A stretch of DNA of 64,000 nucleotides from Carallia brachiata (GCA_021464245.1 JADCRB010000002.1:5658014-5722013); one strand, 5' to 3'. Positions 49,501 to 61,860 are shown, counted from the stretch's first letter. The notes: generated by a model from the letters alone, not told the origin. Numbers and translations: made by a program.

Positions 49501-50209
49501 CAAAAGCATGTGCTGTATATTTTCCCCTGTTGGCTAAGTTCTTTGGTTATGTGTGCCTTTCACCAATTTCCATGCAGTACAAGTTACTGGTGATTATATT
49601 CCTGTTGTTGGTACTGTATGGTAGACGTGGTGAACCAGAATTATTCATAATCAAATTGCTTATCTGGATATTTTGGTGCAGTGCGCTGGAACCGAGTTCC
49701 CTCCATCGTGCTGTATATCCAGTATTGATGTCATATTCTACACCTGACAAACAAGCATATCCACGTCACTCATTGAGTCGTGCTGCCCTTATTACCAGTG
49801 GTAGTCCAATATTTTTCCTTGATGCATTTACGACTCTAATTGTTTTCTACTCATCTACAGCAGACCCTACGCTTCCTTTTCCTCCTCCGCAAGATTGTGA
49901 GTTGCTATAACTTCTATCCCCATTTCCATTTTGGAGCAATGAAATATTAGAGAAATTGTTCTGCATTTCCCTTTTTGATTTAATGTGTTCTACTCAGGTT
50001 TATTAAGGAGTACGATTAACAAATTGAAGCAAGATAGAAGTATCACCCCAAAACTCATTTTTATCCGGGGAGGTCAGGACGATGCCTCCGTTTTTGAGAG
50101 CTACCTGATTGAGGAACAGGATGTTGATGGTAGCGGCTTGACTAGTGTTATGGGTTTTGTTTCATTCCTTGAAGATATCACCCAGAGCGTGATGGAATAT
50201 ATGAAATAG
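43534..50209 (+). CDS. SEC23D: SEC23-family COPII coat protein, At2g27460 (SEC23D) type
   Basis: Inner-coat COPII subunit acting at ER exit sites, where SEC23 is the SAR1 GTPase activator. Fourteen exons with consistent phases: 43534-43861, 43970-44035, 44117-44170, 44271-44443, 44715-44901, 45052-45197, 45273-45427, 45662-45743, 45831-45946, 46677-46775, 46973-47096, 48363-48640, 49682-49896 and 49998-50209, 744 aa. The zinc finger uses C53, C56, C73 and C76 (RCENCYAYF, SCALCGTL). A trunk domain follows (PVYVAAVDLS, GALFGLATFSHKMGLYD), then beta-sandwich and helical regions and a gelsolin-like end (LIFIRGGQDDASVF, EEQDVDG). The match to the atypical At2g27460 protein is end to end. In Arabidopsis that isoform is, as I recall, SEC23D, needed with SEC23A for pollen wall formation. 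No frame breaks. Intron 12 carries a MITE. Confidence 0.95.
48960..49461. mobile_element. Mutator-type MITE, copy 2, in SEC23D intron 12
   Basis: A 502 bp palindromic element with terminal inverted repeats of about 150 bp. The left end starts GGGATAAGGATTTTTTTAGT; the right end mirrors it to tatccc. Perfect 9 bp duplications cactaatgg lie at 48951-48959 and 49462-49470. It is inserted between exons 12 and 13 and the exons remain intact. Its terminal repeats match the 32356-32845 copy. Confidence 0.9.
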
Positions 50210-50870
50210 AGGGCTAAAATTTTAGAATCTAATTATCAGTTACTAGCGCAAGAAACGTTACTGGTCATACATTCTTCAGGATTTGCCTGCGTTGGATCAG
50301 AAGCAGGCTCGATACTGGTGGTACAAGAAAGGGAATCAAATAGACAGGTTCTGAATTGTGGATTCAAATGGATGATTTTTAGCACTAGGAACTTCCCTTC
50401 TGTTACAAATTACATACAGATCATACATAAGAACACACATTAAATCCTGGTCATTCCAAGGTTGCGGGCAATTGAAAATGCCCATGTCTTTCGTCAGGAA
50501 GATCACTGCCGGTGAGTCGAAACTTCTTTTCTTTTTTTTTTGGGGTTTTCCCAAAGTGCGGGAATCGATTAGTTAGTCTGCTGGGAGATGTTGGTTGATA
50601 GTTAATTATTCTTTTTTGCATTGCAATTTGTTTTCATTGCAATTGGAGTTTCAATTTGAGTACTCTTTGTCTAGCAGTTAAGTTGCCAAGAATGTTGTTC
50701 TGTTCTGTCTCCATTTACTTTTACAGACTGGAAGTGAGAATGTGCTGCTTTGTCCAGCCATGGGGTTCTGTGTGCATTCTTTGTTATTGCTCTGCATGTA
50801 AATGCATTCACATGGGATGATTGCCCATATAAGCAGTGCAAAGGAGAATAGTTATATGTTAAACAGACAA

Positions 50871-52445
50871 GATGATTTTTTGAGCTTTTAATTCAAAAAA
50901 AAATTAAAAAATCAATGCATCACATATTTGTAGTTTAGTGTTAATTTTGATAAAAATATGCCTTTTTCACACGCTTTCTTTTTTTGAGTCAATTTTTCAC
51001 ACGCTTTCTGCTTCGGATTCGTACCATTTATAAGAAGCAGAGAACCCAAAAGCAGGGACCTTTTCTGTTTTAAAAGATGGAAGTTATTGATTTTTTTCAT
51101 TCTTTTTTTTTCTGTGGATAACACAAATATAATTTTATACCAAGCAAATTTGTTTTAATATTTTCTATTTCAATTTAATTCCTCTCAAAAATTTGTTTGT
51201 ATTTATATTTAAAATTGAGTTAATTCATATTTTAACTGAGTTAAATCAAATTTTTGTAAGAGTCATTTAAAAATAAATAGTTCCCGATTGAACTGTTCAG
51301 TTTGATGTGGAAAATACAGACAGTAATAATTTTTTGAACTTTAAATTTTTTTATAGAAAAAAATCAATATATCACGTGTTACTGTAGTGTATATTTTTAA
51401 GAAAGTATGCATTTTAGTCTCATACTTTCTTTTTTTTTTTTTTTGGGAAGAGGATGGTCTCATACTTTCAATACAGTTAATTAAAACAATCAAATGAAAT
51501 TTTTTGGTCATGTATTTGAATTTAAGTGATTTTGTTCCTATTTTCTAGTTTTTTTAATCTCCAGTAAGAAAAAAAAAATGCATTCTACACATTCCTTCTG
51601 CTTGAGACTTGTACACTTCATGAGAAAGAAGCGAAAAATAAAGTAGTAGTAAATTTTTTTGTTTAAAAGTTCTCCAACTTTTTATTATTTTCCTGTTTTA
51701 TAGCCACTGTGATGTGCCTCCGCGACTCTGTCTCTCTCCACCTCCTGGATTTCTGTTAAATGAATAATTGGCCTATCGAAAAAGATGTTACAATTTTCTG
51801 GATGGCCATTTTTCGCAAGCGTCCTAACATTTATTTGTCAAAATTTTGTACCTTTTTTTTTGTATATAAAAAAAAAAAAAAGCAAGGTGGTATTCATAAG
51901 TTTAATTTCACAACATTTCGGTAGAGTTTCAAAATTAGGACTTTTCGTATGATAACATATGAGGTTTGTTTTGACCGTTAAACACAATGATCGGTAGTTC
52001 AAAATTGAATAATAATATATATCACCTATTGTAAAATATGTCAAATTTTATAATTATGAAAAAATTATTAATTTTTTTATCTTTAAAAGTTAAAAATTTT
52101 TATAAACTTTAAAATATTTCATAGCAAAATTTTCGTAATATATATTATTATTCTTTAAAATTATGTAATTTTGCATAGTAAGATGAGAGTAAGAGGTTGG
52201 TAATTCCTGATTGAACTATCTAACTTGAGGCGGAAAGAACAAAAATAACCATATGTTGATCACAGAGTAATAATTTGTGAACTTTTCATTATAGAAAAAA
52301 AAAAAAACACACACACACACACACACAATACATCACATGTGTAGCGTTTATTTTCATGAAAGCATGTCATTGGCACGCCTTCCGCTTGGGATTCGTACTT
52401 TCGTATTCTCTCTGGAAAGAAAAAGAAGTAAAGAATAAAATAAGC
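50871..52445. repeat. Three diverged copies of one segment
   Basis: Copies lie near 50871-51080, 51320-51640 and 52255-52445. Shared order: a TTTTTGAACTTT-like start, an A run, CAATxxATCACxT, GTxTATTTT, then a closing block such as ctttctgcttcggattcgt / ccttctgcttgagacttgt / ccttccgcttgggattcgt followed by an AGAAG-rich end. They are too diverged for recent duplication, and no coding potential is seen. Confidence 0.65.
52307..52327. repeat. AC dinucleotide microsatellite
   Basis: About ten AC units directly follow an A run, inside the third copy of the diverged repeat. Confidence 0.9.
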
Positions 52446-53586
52446 AGAATTTAAATAAATAAAAAAAACCTCAAATTTATTTATTTATTTTCTTGCTTTA
52501 AAATGAAAACCAAAATCCTCAAATTCAAGAGGCAGCAAGAGGAAGAAGAAGCTCTCTGAATTTCCCTTTTTTTTTTTTTGTTTGTAACGCTCTCCCAATG
52601 TTGGTATTCTCTATTTGCATATCTTTCTTTAAAAGCTCTACGTTATGCTTTTTTTTTTTCCTCTCAAAATGTCTTCTTTGTTGAACATTGTGTATAAAGA
52701 TTATAAAGCTTGAAACTTTTCTCTCTTTTGTACCTCTTTAAAATTTTTTTGTTTCTGGGTGTTCTTCATTGATTCTTGACTTCACAAAATTCACATTAAC
52801 CAAGGGAAAAAAGTCTTATTGGAAGTGTAAAAATGTCAACTTTTTAGCGGTAGATTTTTGGGTGAGAAGCCATTGCTTTCTATCTGCTGTCTGTCAAAAG
52901 AGTGTTGTAGTAGCTATGTAGAATATACTTGTGCTACTCTTTTCCAATCTCTGTGCTTATGTTTTATGTGCCAATTTGTTTGCAGGATCATGTGTTTAGT
53001 TTGAAAGTTAGTGCCATTCTTTTTCTGCCATTGTTAAACAATTATTCTATTATTGCATGGCCATCAAGACTCTCCCTTTTGCTTAGTTTGATAGATGAGT
53101 TTGAATTTGTCTTCAATCATTGTCATTCTCTTAAGTGTTATATTTATTATTTATAGGTTTGTATCCTTTTGTTGTCCCTCTATGCTGCTTCCTCTCCTTT
53201 GTTATTTTGTTGTGGGGGTAAAATTTTTCCTCGGTTAATACTTTGAACTTGCCTTTTTATGGACAGATTTTTGGTTCTGATCTGAAGGAAATTCTTGCCT
53301 TGATATTTTGCTTGACCTTCATAGCCCGATTATGTCATTCGCAAATCTCTTTTGTTAATCTGTGTTTTATTGTTACTGACAGTATCACAATATCTTTAAA
53401 TTCTTCATTATTGCAACATACTTAGAGTCTTATCTCATGATATGGCTTCAATTGAGATTAATCATATGCATTTCTTTTGGCCTTTGGTTTTGTTTCCCCC
53501 TTTCAATATTTGTGTTCTTCCCATGAATTCTTTTCGCCTCCATGCCTTCTTCACAGTTTCCAATCTTGTTTATTTAGATACAGAAG

Positions 53587-56500
53587 ATGCCAAGGCCAAC
53601 GAGTAATGCATCAGAAGCTGCTGAGCCATTACAACCTGAGAATCCTATTCAGTTTGATGAGGATGTTGACCTTCATGAAGAGTACTATAACGAGGAAGAG
53701 ATGGATGAGGATTTTGAATTTGAGGAAATAACAGAAGAAATAGAAAAATTATTGGAGATTGAAGAACAAGAAGAAGAAGGAGGAGTAGATGAGGAAGAAG
53801 AAGAAGGTGAAGTACAGGAGGAAGAAGAAGAAGAGAAAGGTGAGGGGAGCGATGTAAACAATGCCAATAGAACTGATAACCGAGTAAGTATTGAAACTGA
53901 TAAAGAGAAACTGGTAGATGAGGATGAGAAGAACAAACATGCTGAGCTACTCACCCGTCCCCCTCGTGGTGCTACAGTATATATTGGCTGCATTCCTCAT
54001 GATACTTCTGAGGAAGAGTTGAGGAGCTTCTGTGAATCTGTTGGAGAAGTTATGGAAGTAAGTTCAGCTGCTATTTACGAGGCATCTATTTCCTTAGTTT
54101 TGTGAATATAAATGCTCAAGTCATCTTATTGTATCTTGACAGGTGCAAATTATGAAAGGAAAAGATTCAATTGGGAACAAAGGCTTTGCCTTTGTGACCT
54201 TTAGAAGCGTTGAATTGGCTTTTAAAGCCATCGATGAGCTGCATAATACTGAATTCAAGGTGCATATCCTTTTCTCTGAATCATGTCCCTGGTCTCCACA
54301 TTAATTGACACCTCTTAGTGGTCCATGTGACCTCAGATGGTTTTTTTTTTTTTTTGTGAGCAATAAGTGCTATCTAGGAAACCTGAGGCACAATTCACTT
54401 TGCATTTTTTGGTGGTTACTTTTGTGCTTACGCTGAAATTTAAGAGTCCGGCTTTGATTGCCAAATGTCTTTTTATAAGCGTATCTCTCTCTCTCATATC
54501 TATGTCTCTTTCTCTCAGGGTGAAAGGATTAAATGTGCAACAGCTCCTCCTAGAAATCAGTTGTTCCTTGGTAATATTCCTAGAAGTTGGAGCGAGGAAG
54601 ATCTGAAAAGGGCATTTACAGCAGTTGGCCCTGGAGTTACTGTTGTGAAATTGGTGAAGGTAAGTGCAAGCAACATCCTTTATTTATCTATCTATTTACA
54701 CCCTATTGCTTTGCTCTCTCTTGCCTAGCTTTATATATATGGAGAAAAAAGCTTTGCCACTGTCACCGTCCTTAGTTTTTCAGTTGCATTTTGTTTGTCT
54801 ATTTGTTCTGCATTTTTGTAAGCTTAATGTCTATGAAACACTTGGTTGCAGGATGTGAAGAACTGCAACAATAACAAGGGTTTTGCTTTCATTGATTACT
54901 ATAATCGTGCATGTGCTGAATATTCTAGGCAGAAGATGATGAATCCAAACTTTAAGCTAGGAAACAATGCTCCAACGGTGAGCTGGGCTGACCCTAAAAA
55001 GACTGATTCTGCTGCATCTTTACAGGTGTAGTAAAAAATTTCCAGATTTTATCCTTATTGGTTTTCTCCCTTTTGATTACCAGTGACTGTTGTTTTTTTG
55101 TGGCAATTAAACCAATATGTCTCTTTTTTCTCCTTTTATTGGGTTTTACATTTTTATTAAAATAGCAAAATGGAACAAAAATGATAAAAATTGAAATTTC
55201 AATTAATGTATAAATGACGCTTCATATGAATTTATTCCGTCATGCTTTCCTTTCCTTTCCTTTCCTTTCCTTTCCTTTCCTTTATAACTATCAGTATGTT
55301 CTGTTATGCAAATAGGAAGCAGAAAAATTGTGAAGGCATGTTTGATAAAAAGATTATTATGTTATGCTCATGAATCCCAAGGGTGAGCCTTGGTATAACT
55401 ATAGTTTACCCCATTGTGACTTAGAGGTCACAGGCTTGATTCATTTAGACAGCCACTCTGTGAAAACAAGGCTAAGGTCATGTACATTGGATTGGATCGT
55501 GGTTAATTTGAATTGTTTATTGTTGAGCAATAATGTTAATAGCTCTATTATGGGCTGTTATCATGTCTAAGTATCAACCAATTTCCACATGTGCTATTTT
55601 TTTCCCACACAGGCTGAATTAATTCCACATGGCCTTTTTTGCATTATAATGTTTGAACCCTCGCTCTGAATTTTAGATGAGATCAATCTGACTTGAGCTT
55701 GTCTCATACAGGTGAAGACAATATATGTGAAAAATTTACCAAGTAATGTTACTGAAGACCAGTTGAATAAGCTATTTGAACATTTTGGAAAAATTATGAA
55801 AGTGGATCTGCCAGTAGTGAAGTCTGGGCTGGAGAATCATAGATTTGCTTTTATACAATTTGCAGATAGGTCTAGTGCCATGAAAGCACTGAATAATGGC
55901 AACAAATATAAACTGGATGGTGATAATTTATTCATCCTCACTTTTTTTTTTTTTTCCTCTTAGTGAATCTAGGAAACTATGGTCTGGCACTAATTTATTT
56001 AAGCTTGGCTGACATTTTAGGCCAACTTTTGGAGTGTTCTCTTGCAAAACCTCGGACAGATCAGAAGTCCGTTCGCGGTTCAAATGCGCAGAAGTCAGTT
56101 TTGCTTCCAAGTGACCCACCTCCTCTTGTTGACGGTTTAGTTGGCAGTGCATACGGTGCTCTTGGAGCAGGATATGACATGGCAGGGTTTGTGCAGGTCT
56201 GAAGATTTGCATTTGCTTGTTTCTAAACTATTCCGTGGGTGATAATTTTGTATAAACTACTTATACTGAATATTAGACCATTTTATGCATGTTCTTTATT
56301 GAACAATTTGAAAATAATATGCCTAAAATCACCTGATATCTTCTTTGTCAACTTTGCGGCTCTTGTGTGGCTTTATTAAACACAACTGCAAAGGCATGTG
56401 CTCACTTGGACACACAAATACCTTCAAGGCCTTTTTGTGTTAGTTATTTGAATGTCTGCATCTGCTTTAGATAAATGAACATAGGTTGGAACAATTTGTT

Positions 56501-57830
56501 TACATTGTAAGCGACAAGCCAACCTTTGGGACTACTGTGGCACTCCAATTTTTACAATTTGAGTTCAGAATTTCTTTATTCATGGTATTCAGGCCCTTGA
56601 CATTATGTTTGCAAGAATTCTCACAGGAAATATTCCAAGGATTTTGTATCATAAATATTGGACATGTCTTCTATTCTCGTTCTCTCTTCACTTGTGTAGT
56701 TACCTGTCTGTATCATTAATATTTGGAACCCTTGTCAATACACTTTATAAACAAGGTTTTAAGAGAAATTTTACGAGTGGTTTCTGAAACCTATTTCTGG
56801 GACGAGTCTCTTCTTTTGCTGTTTCATTAGTATTTGTTTTCGTCCTTCCTCTATTGATTATGAAATTTTTAGCTTTCAGCTGATATTTGGATTGAATTTT
56901 GCAGCCCCTGATCCATGTAGGGGCACCAGGAATGGCAATGATGCCAATGCTTCTGCCAAATGGTGCAGTGGGATATATCCTGTAAGCTTATTTGTCTTTG
57001 TCTTGAGGATATTTTACATTATTTTTTCTGCAATTTATCCATTGATTATTTTCTAATTTGCATGATCCAAAAGACCAACAGGCAGAAAAAAAGTGGTTGA
57101 GGTGGGGGTGGGTGTAATAAGTGTCGGTGTAATCAGGAATGTGTTTCCAATGTCATGTATATATTTACAGCCTCTTGCATTACATTTACTGAATTGCTTG
57201 AAAGTGAAATTTTGGTTGCTACTTTCTTGGTTGGCTTAGATATGAGCTTGTGTATCAGTGATCAACTTCGTTTGGTTGGCTGTCATATTTAGGTCAGTAA
57301 GTTCTCCGCACAATTTTCCTGCTACAATGCTCAGTATCTAGTAAAGAGGATTTTGGGACGTGGCAAATGTGCTAAACAAATGAAAATAAGCTTGTTGAGT
57401 TTGATAGGTTTGCCTGCCGTTTGTGGTTTTGCCTTCTGTTCGCTAGTAAAATGATTATTGATGTTGTCATCCATGTCCTGCTGCCCTAATACAAATGACA
57501 CGAGAACTTGGTGAAACACCTATTGGGCTGTTGACTTGCACTTTTTTCCTCACTATTGAACACCTTCACTGTTCATGGCAGCGCAAAATATTTTATTTTT
57601 CTTGAGTGAAGATTAGCAGGCAGTCAATACTTTATTTTAAGTGCCTTGGAATGAAAAGCTGGTTATCATTTTCCTGTAATTCCATTTCCCCTGTCAGGCA
57701 ACAACCTGGACTACAGCCATACCTCCCACAACAGAGAGATATTGGCAGGGGCGGCAACAGATATGGCAGTTCAAGCATGGGTAGGCAGGGTGGTGATGGC
57801 AACCAACGGCATAGGTATCAACCATATTGA
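53587..57830 (+). CDS. hnRNP Q/R-type protein with three RRMs (LIF2-like)
   Basis: RNA-binding protein, 498 aa, of the group that includes Arabidopsis LIF2, a partner of LHP1 in chromatin regulation. Its detailed match is closest to At3g52660. Eight exons: 53587-54057, 54143-54259, 54519-54659, 54852-55025, 55712-55919, 56021-56196, 56905-56981 and 57698-57830. A very acidic N-terminal third (runs of Glu between residues 35 and 90) precedes RRM1 (RNP2 VYIGCI, RNP1 KGFAFVTF), RRM2 (LFLGNI, KGFAFIDY) and RRM3 (IYVKNL, HRFAFIQF). The tail has MMPMLLPNGAVGYILQQPG and a Gly/Arg-rich end, RHRYQPY. All junction phases agree. The acceptor just before the ATG indicates a leader intron. Nuclear action and an RNA or chromatin role are inferred from the family. 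Confidence 0.95.
55244..55283. repeat. CCTTT pentanucleotide microsatellite
   Basis: Eight CTTTC/CCTTT units lie in the intron between exons 4 and 5 of the LIF2-like gene. Confidence 0.9.
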
Positions 57831-59009
57831 CTACCCTGCACATATGCTTATCACGAGGTGGCAAAGGAATTATAGACTTCCTCCTTCTTGTCACTTCAAA
57901 CCCTAAGCTTGTTAAGTAAATGACAAAAACAGTTTGTTTGATCTAATTGTCGAAACGTCATGGAACACCTTTTGCTGGGGTTCTTAGCTACATTTTCACT
58001 ATATACACAACTCATGCTTATATTTGTTTAATCATGATTCGAAACCTTTTATTGGACATGTTGTGCGTTGATTAGATATGTTCAATCGTTGCAGAGCCAG
58101 TTAGGAGCGTCTTCTAATAAGAGGACCCTGTATAGCTATAAACTCCTGCACAACCAAACCGTCGATATTGGCTTATAATGGCCTTGAGAATGTCTGGCGG
58201 TTCAAGTGGCTAGATAATAGTAAACTTCAACCGGCTAGCCTCGGCTGGTGGTAGCCAGCATGATAGGTGGTGGTTAATTACAGAGCTAATGAGAACATAT
58301 GCCATCTTAACAGGCGCAATCAAACCCTTTAACAGTTGAAAATCATTTCTGAAACTGATTCACAGTTTTCAAAGATATCTCACGTTGAATGGATCAGATA
58401 GTTGGATATGGGAAAATGAAAACACAATAATTTGACATTCATGGCTTGATTTACAATTGACGTTTCAGACTTACGTTCAGTCATTAGCTTGTAGAGAAAG
58501 TCTAACAATAAGTTTACTTCATTATAACTTGTCACATATTCCAGTTCTGAAAACAGTTTACTTACCCTGACCGCCTTTCTGTGTCATCTTAATCAAAAAA
58601 ATCTTGCGAGATAGAGTTATAAGCATGTAATTCCTAAATGAGGCAGTTTTTAGAGGTGATGTTTTCCAAATCGTGACTACTATTATTCATATTGCATGAT
58701 ATATATATAAAGTTGCTGACAAAAAGTTGCGAATAAGCATAAGCAACCATGCCCGGAAGACAAATTCTAACATGCTAAATCCCAGAACGCGCACAAAGTG
58801 ATGTATCTCCAAGTTCAACAACACATAAAAGCTGTAACAGTCCTGTTCTGTAGCCAATCTGAAGTTGTAGATGGAGTATGGTTTCAGGCAATGAGCTACG
58901 AATTAGAAACTGAAGCTAGTTCTGCTCTCCTTTCGTCCCTCTACTTCGATATGCTCTAAAGTTCTTGCTTGCATGTTAATGCATGAATCATCTTCATCTG
59001 CTTCTCCCA
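57831..59009. other. Convergent spacer between the LIF2-like gene and NF-YB11
   Basis: The two genes end toward each other here, so it should hold both 3' UTRs. Nothing else is recognised. If the NF-YB11 frame is restored at 59013-59018, its coding sequence would extend left to 58903. Confidence 0.5.
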
Positions 59010-60422
59010 CTACTTTTTTCCGTTTTTACCTCCACTTTTCTTCGATGGCTCCTCTTCTACTTTTGTCTTCTTTTTCATTTCCTTGGTCTCTGATGCTCCT
59101 GCCCTTTTACCAGAATTCTTCTTCCTAAACTCTGTAGCAAAAACCGAAAAGCTTAGTCATCTTTTTCAGGAAGAAAATTTTGCTTCAAATTGTACACAAT
59201 CTGCATACTTTCCTAACTTCTGGCATTTGACTTCACTGTTGGAAACAAATAGTAAAATGAAGCTCAATTTGTCAAGCATTTAAGATCCTATAAGTAATAA
59301 AAACTATGATAAACATCCACGAAAACACCCCATTAAGCTTTTGTATTGCACAACAATCAAAATTTAATAGTCGAAGGTCTAAACCTAAAGAGCAACATTC
59401 CCAACAAACTAGCCAAGTAAACACATATCCTACATAAACATCAAAATTTCCACCAAAAGTGTGTCGATGGATTTGAAGAATCTAATCGGCAACTAACAGC
59501 ATCATCGAGTTGTGCGCTTCTTTAACCATCCCCTGCAATTCTAACTCCCATTTTAGCTCAATCTTTCCAAAACAAATTGTCATGGACTAAAGGGGATTGT
59601 AAACAAACTTTTTCATGGATTAGTTCTGTTTTGACACTGCATGGAAGGCCTTTGCGCCGTGATAAAGAGCAAGGTATCACTCAAGGAACCACAATTGTCC
59701 GCCTTAATGGGTAAACCAATGCTTAAAAATCGTATTCCTATGCCACTTTTCTCAAAGGCAAGCATAAACAGCGTCCCAGTACACGAGACTCTCGTACCAT
59801 TGTTACACGCACGCAGTCAATTTTAAGTATTTGCATTCACATTGCGCTGTTATACCTGTTAGACGCACATTTGACAACGTCATTGTAACTTCACATAATC
59901 AAAAGTATAATTCCTAATCATTGACAGTGTGATTAAGTCTTAATTAAGCGATCTTAAAAGTTAATTAAGAAAAAAAAAAGTAAAATATAATGGAAAAAAC
60001 GAAATTAATTAATTAAACTGACCATTAAGAGAGGATCTGAGAGGCTCGACGAATTCAGGAAATTCGATTTCCTCCAGAGCCTTGAAAACATCGTCGGCGT
60101 TTATGGTTTGCCTCTTCGATTCCTTGCATATATCATTTGCCCTAGCCCACATTACATAAAAAAAACACATTTTATTGAAAATTTTAAAAAAATAATAATA
60201 AATTATTCTGATTACGGATTCGGAGACGTACGTGGCGGAAAGGTAGTGGATGAAGATGCGGGCGCTCTCGGAGAAGGCGAGTAGGGCGTCTTTGTGGAGG
60301 TTAAAGTCGCCGCCGCCGCCGTCGCCGTCGGTGGAGAGGCGGGATAGCGTGTCCTTCACCACCCGCCGGACGATCGCCTTCGGCAGCTCCTCCGCCTCCG
60401 ATATCACCTTCTCCGTTTCCAT
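59010..60422 (-). CDS. NF-YB11: NF-YB11/DPB4-type histone-fold protein (DNA polymerase epsilon subunit)
   Basis: Small histone-fold subunit of DNA polymerase epsilon (Dpb4/POLE3 type), acting in nuclear replication and possibly chromatin remodelling. Three exons: 60422-60232, 60141-60023 and 59131-59010, 143 aa as read. The histone fold runs from ELPKAIVRRVVKDTLSRL through LLAFSESARIFIHYLSATAN to DDVFKALEEIEFPEFVEPL. A Gly/Asp-rich insert (DGDGGGGDF) separates the first helices and is encoded by CGCCGT repeats. The tail is basic (FRKKNSGKRAGA, KSGGKNGKK). The ATG at 60422 is preferred. Another in-frame ATG at 60536 would add 38 residues, but that stretch holds an E2F site and looks like leader. 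Relatives carry a longer acidic tail; here a stop follows a six-A run, and one extra base would open about 30 more codons starting VVGEADEDD. Confidence 0.9.
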
Positions 60423-60515
60423 CCCCTTTGTTAATTCACTTTTTCCACCAATTTCTGTCTGTTTATCATTTGGGGATTTTCTGAGGGTTTGTTTTGACTT
60501 CATTTTATGGGTCAA

Positions 60516-60525
60516 TTTTCCCGCC
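60516..60525 (+). promoter_or_regulatory. E2F-type site upstream of NF-YB11
   Basis: TTTTCCCGCC matches the E2F/DP consensus TTTCCCGC. It lies about 95 bp before the chosen ATG. E2F sites drive S-phase genes in plants, which fits a polymerase epsilon subunit. Confidence 0.65.
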
Positions 60526-61614
60526 ATTCCCAGCATTCTTGTTTTATTTTATTTTATTTTATTTATGGGTAAACGCAGCTGAGAGATGGACTGATACGTG
60601 GAATAAGTTATCTTTTATATATAAATTTTTTATAAATTTATTATATACCAATTATAATAATTTTTTACGTTATAAGTTTTTGATAAAAAATACGTAAAAA
60701 CTAATAAAACTTACAGTTAACATTGATAGATAACAAATTTATGAATAATACATATACTTAATAGTCCATTAACCTCTTCTCTTTTAGTAGAGATTAGAGG
60801 CGTTTAAAAATATCAAAACTTTCGATTTTTAACCGACAAAATCGAATTAAGTAGAATTAAATTTTTAATTAACCGAATCGATTTTATAAGTAGTTTGATA
60901 GAATTAAAAAAATATTGAAATTTTCGGTTTGTTTTTAATTTTTTATATTAAAAACGGTGATTAACTGAACTAAATAAAAAAAAGGTTAGAATTTTTTATT
61001 CAAATTAAGATTTTATCTAAAAAAATGGTTAACTGAAAGGTTAATTAAAATCCAACTGAAATTCTTTGTAAAACAAAAATAAATTAATCTAATTTTCAAT
61101 TCAAAAATAATTTTATTTTTCCATAACCAAAAATTTGATTCGGGTATGATTTTTACTATTTAGTTTGATTAATGAAACCGTGAACACTCTTAATAGAAAT
61201 TTAAGATATTTACAATTTCAGTTCGGACATAATTTTTACCTTGTAGTGCGATTAACTGTGAATATTCTTAATAAAAATTTAGGATATTTACAAATTAGAT
61301 AAGATAATTTTAAATGATAATTTACATCGAAATTGTTAACGGCAGTTTTTCCAACACTTAATCTACAATCAATTCATCGATCACTCTAAAACCATAAAAG
61401 ACAGTACCTCGGTTGCAGATTGGTTGTTAATGGTTTAAGTTGGTTTGAGCATGACCTATGTCTTTTTTTTTTTTTCCCTTTATATAGTACGTGATGTCTT
61501 TTTTTCCCTTTTTTTCGACGGGAAATAGTACGTGATGTCTCTAGTTGCTTAGTTTTTTTTTTTTTTCGGTTGATTAATTCAGAAAATTACACTTTAAAAT
61601 TATTTTATAAAAGG

Positions 61615-61860
61615 ATGCATTAGTTAAAGTGATAATTTGATTGTAAATCGAAATACTTCTTCACTTGTGATTTAAGTTTGAATCTCAGCGACAACGCCTG
61701 TTATGCATTTTGACTCCCGAAATCCTCCAGTTATATCGTAAAATAATGCGTGTCGTTAGTTCCACAGCCAGTAATCACCGTAGTTAGTTTGGAAGAGTCA
61801 CATTCGATAGCAATAATACTTGGGTTGTAGGTTCCTTTTTATAAGTGAGGTGGAATAAGT
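61615..61860 (+). repeat. SINE-like relic
   Basis: AGTTAAAGTGATAATTTG resembles an A box, and AAGTTTGAATCTC about 35 bp later resembles a B box. It is similar in layout to the stretches at 18300-18520 and 24850-25110. Ends are not resolved. Confidence 0.4.

Larger units (their letters stand above)
50210..53586. other. Spacer and leader region between SEC23D and the LIF2-like gene
   Basis: The left part holds the SEC23D 3' UTR and three diverged copies of a 200-300 bp segment (50871-52445). An AC microsatellite lies at 52307-52327. From about 52490, a purine-rich stretch and long intron-like sequence lead to an acceptor (GATACAG) ending at 53583, 3 bp before the next ATG, so the LIF2-like gene probably has a leader intron of about 1 kb. 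Confidence 0.5.

Noticed and set aside
53685..53993. Ser-rich frame opposite LIF2-like exon 1
   Set aside because: It is the antisense of GAA/GAG-rich codons in the acidic N-terminus.
60423..60536. N-terminal extension of NF-YB11 from the ATG at 60536
   Set aside because: The segment contains an E2F-type site and is unlike family N-termini; kept only as an alternative start.
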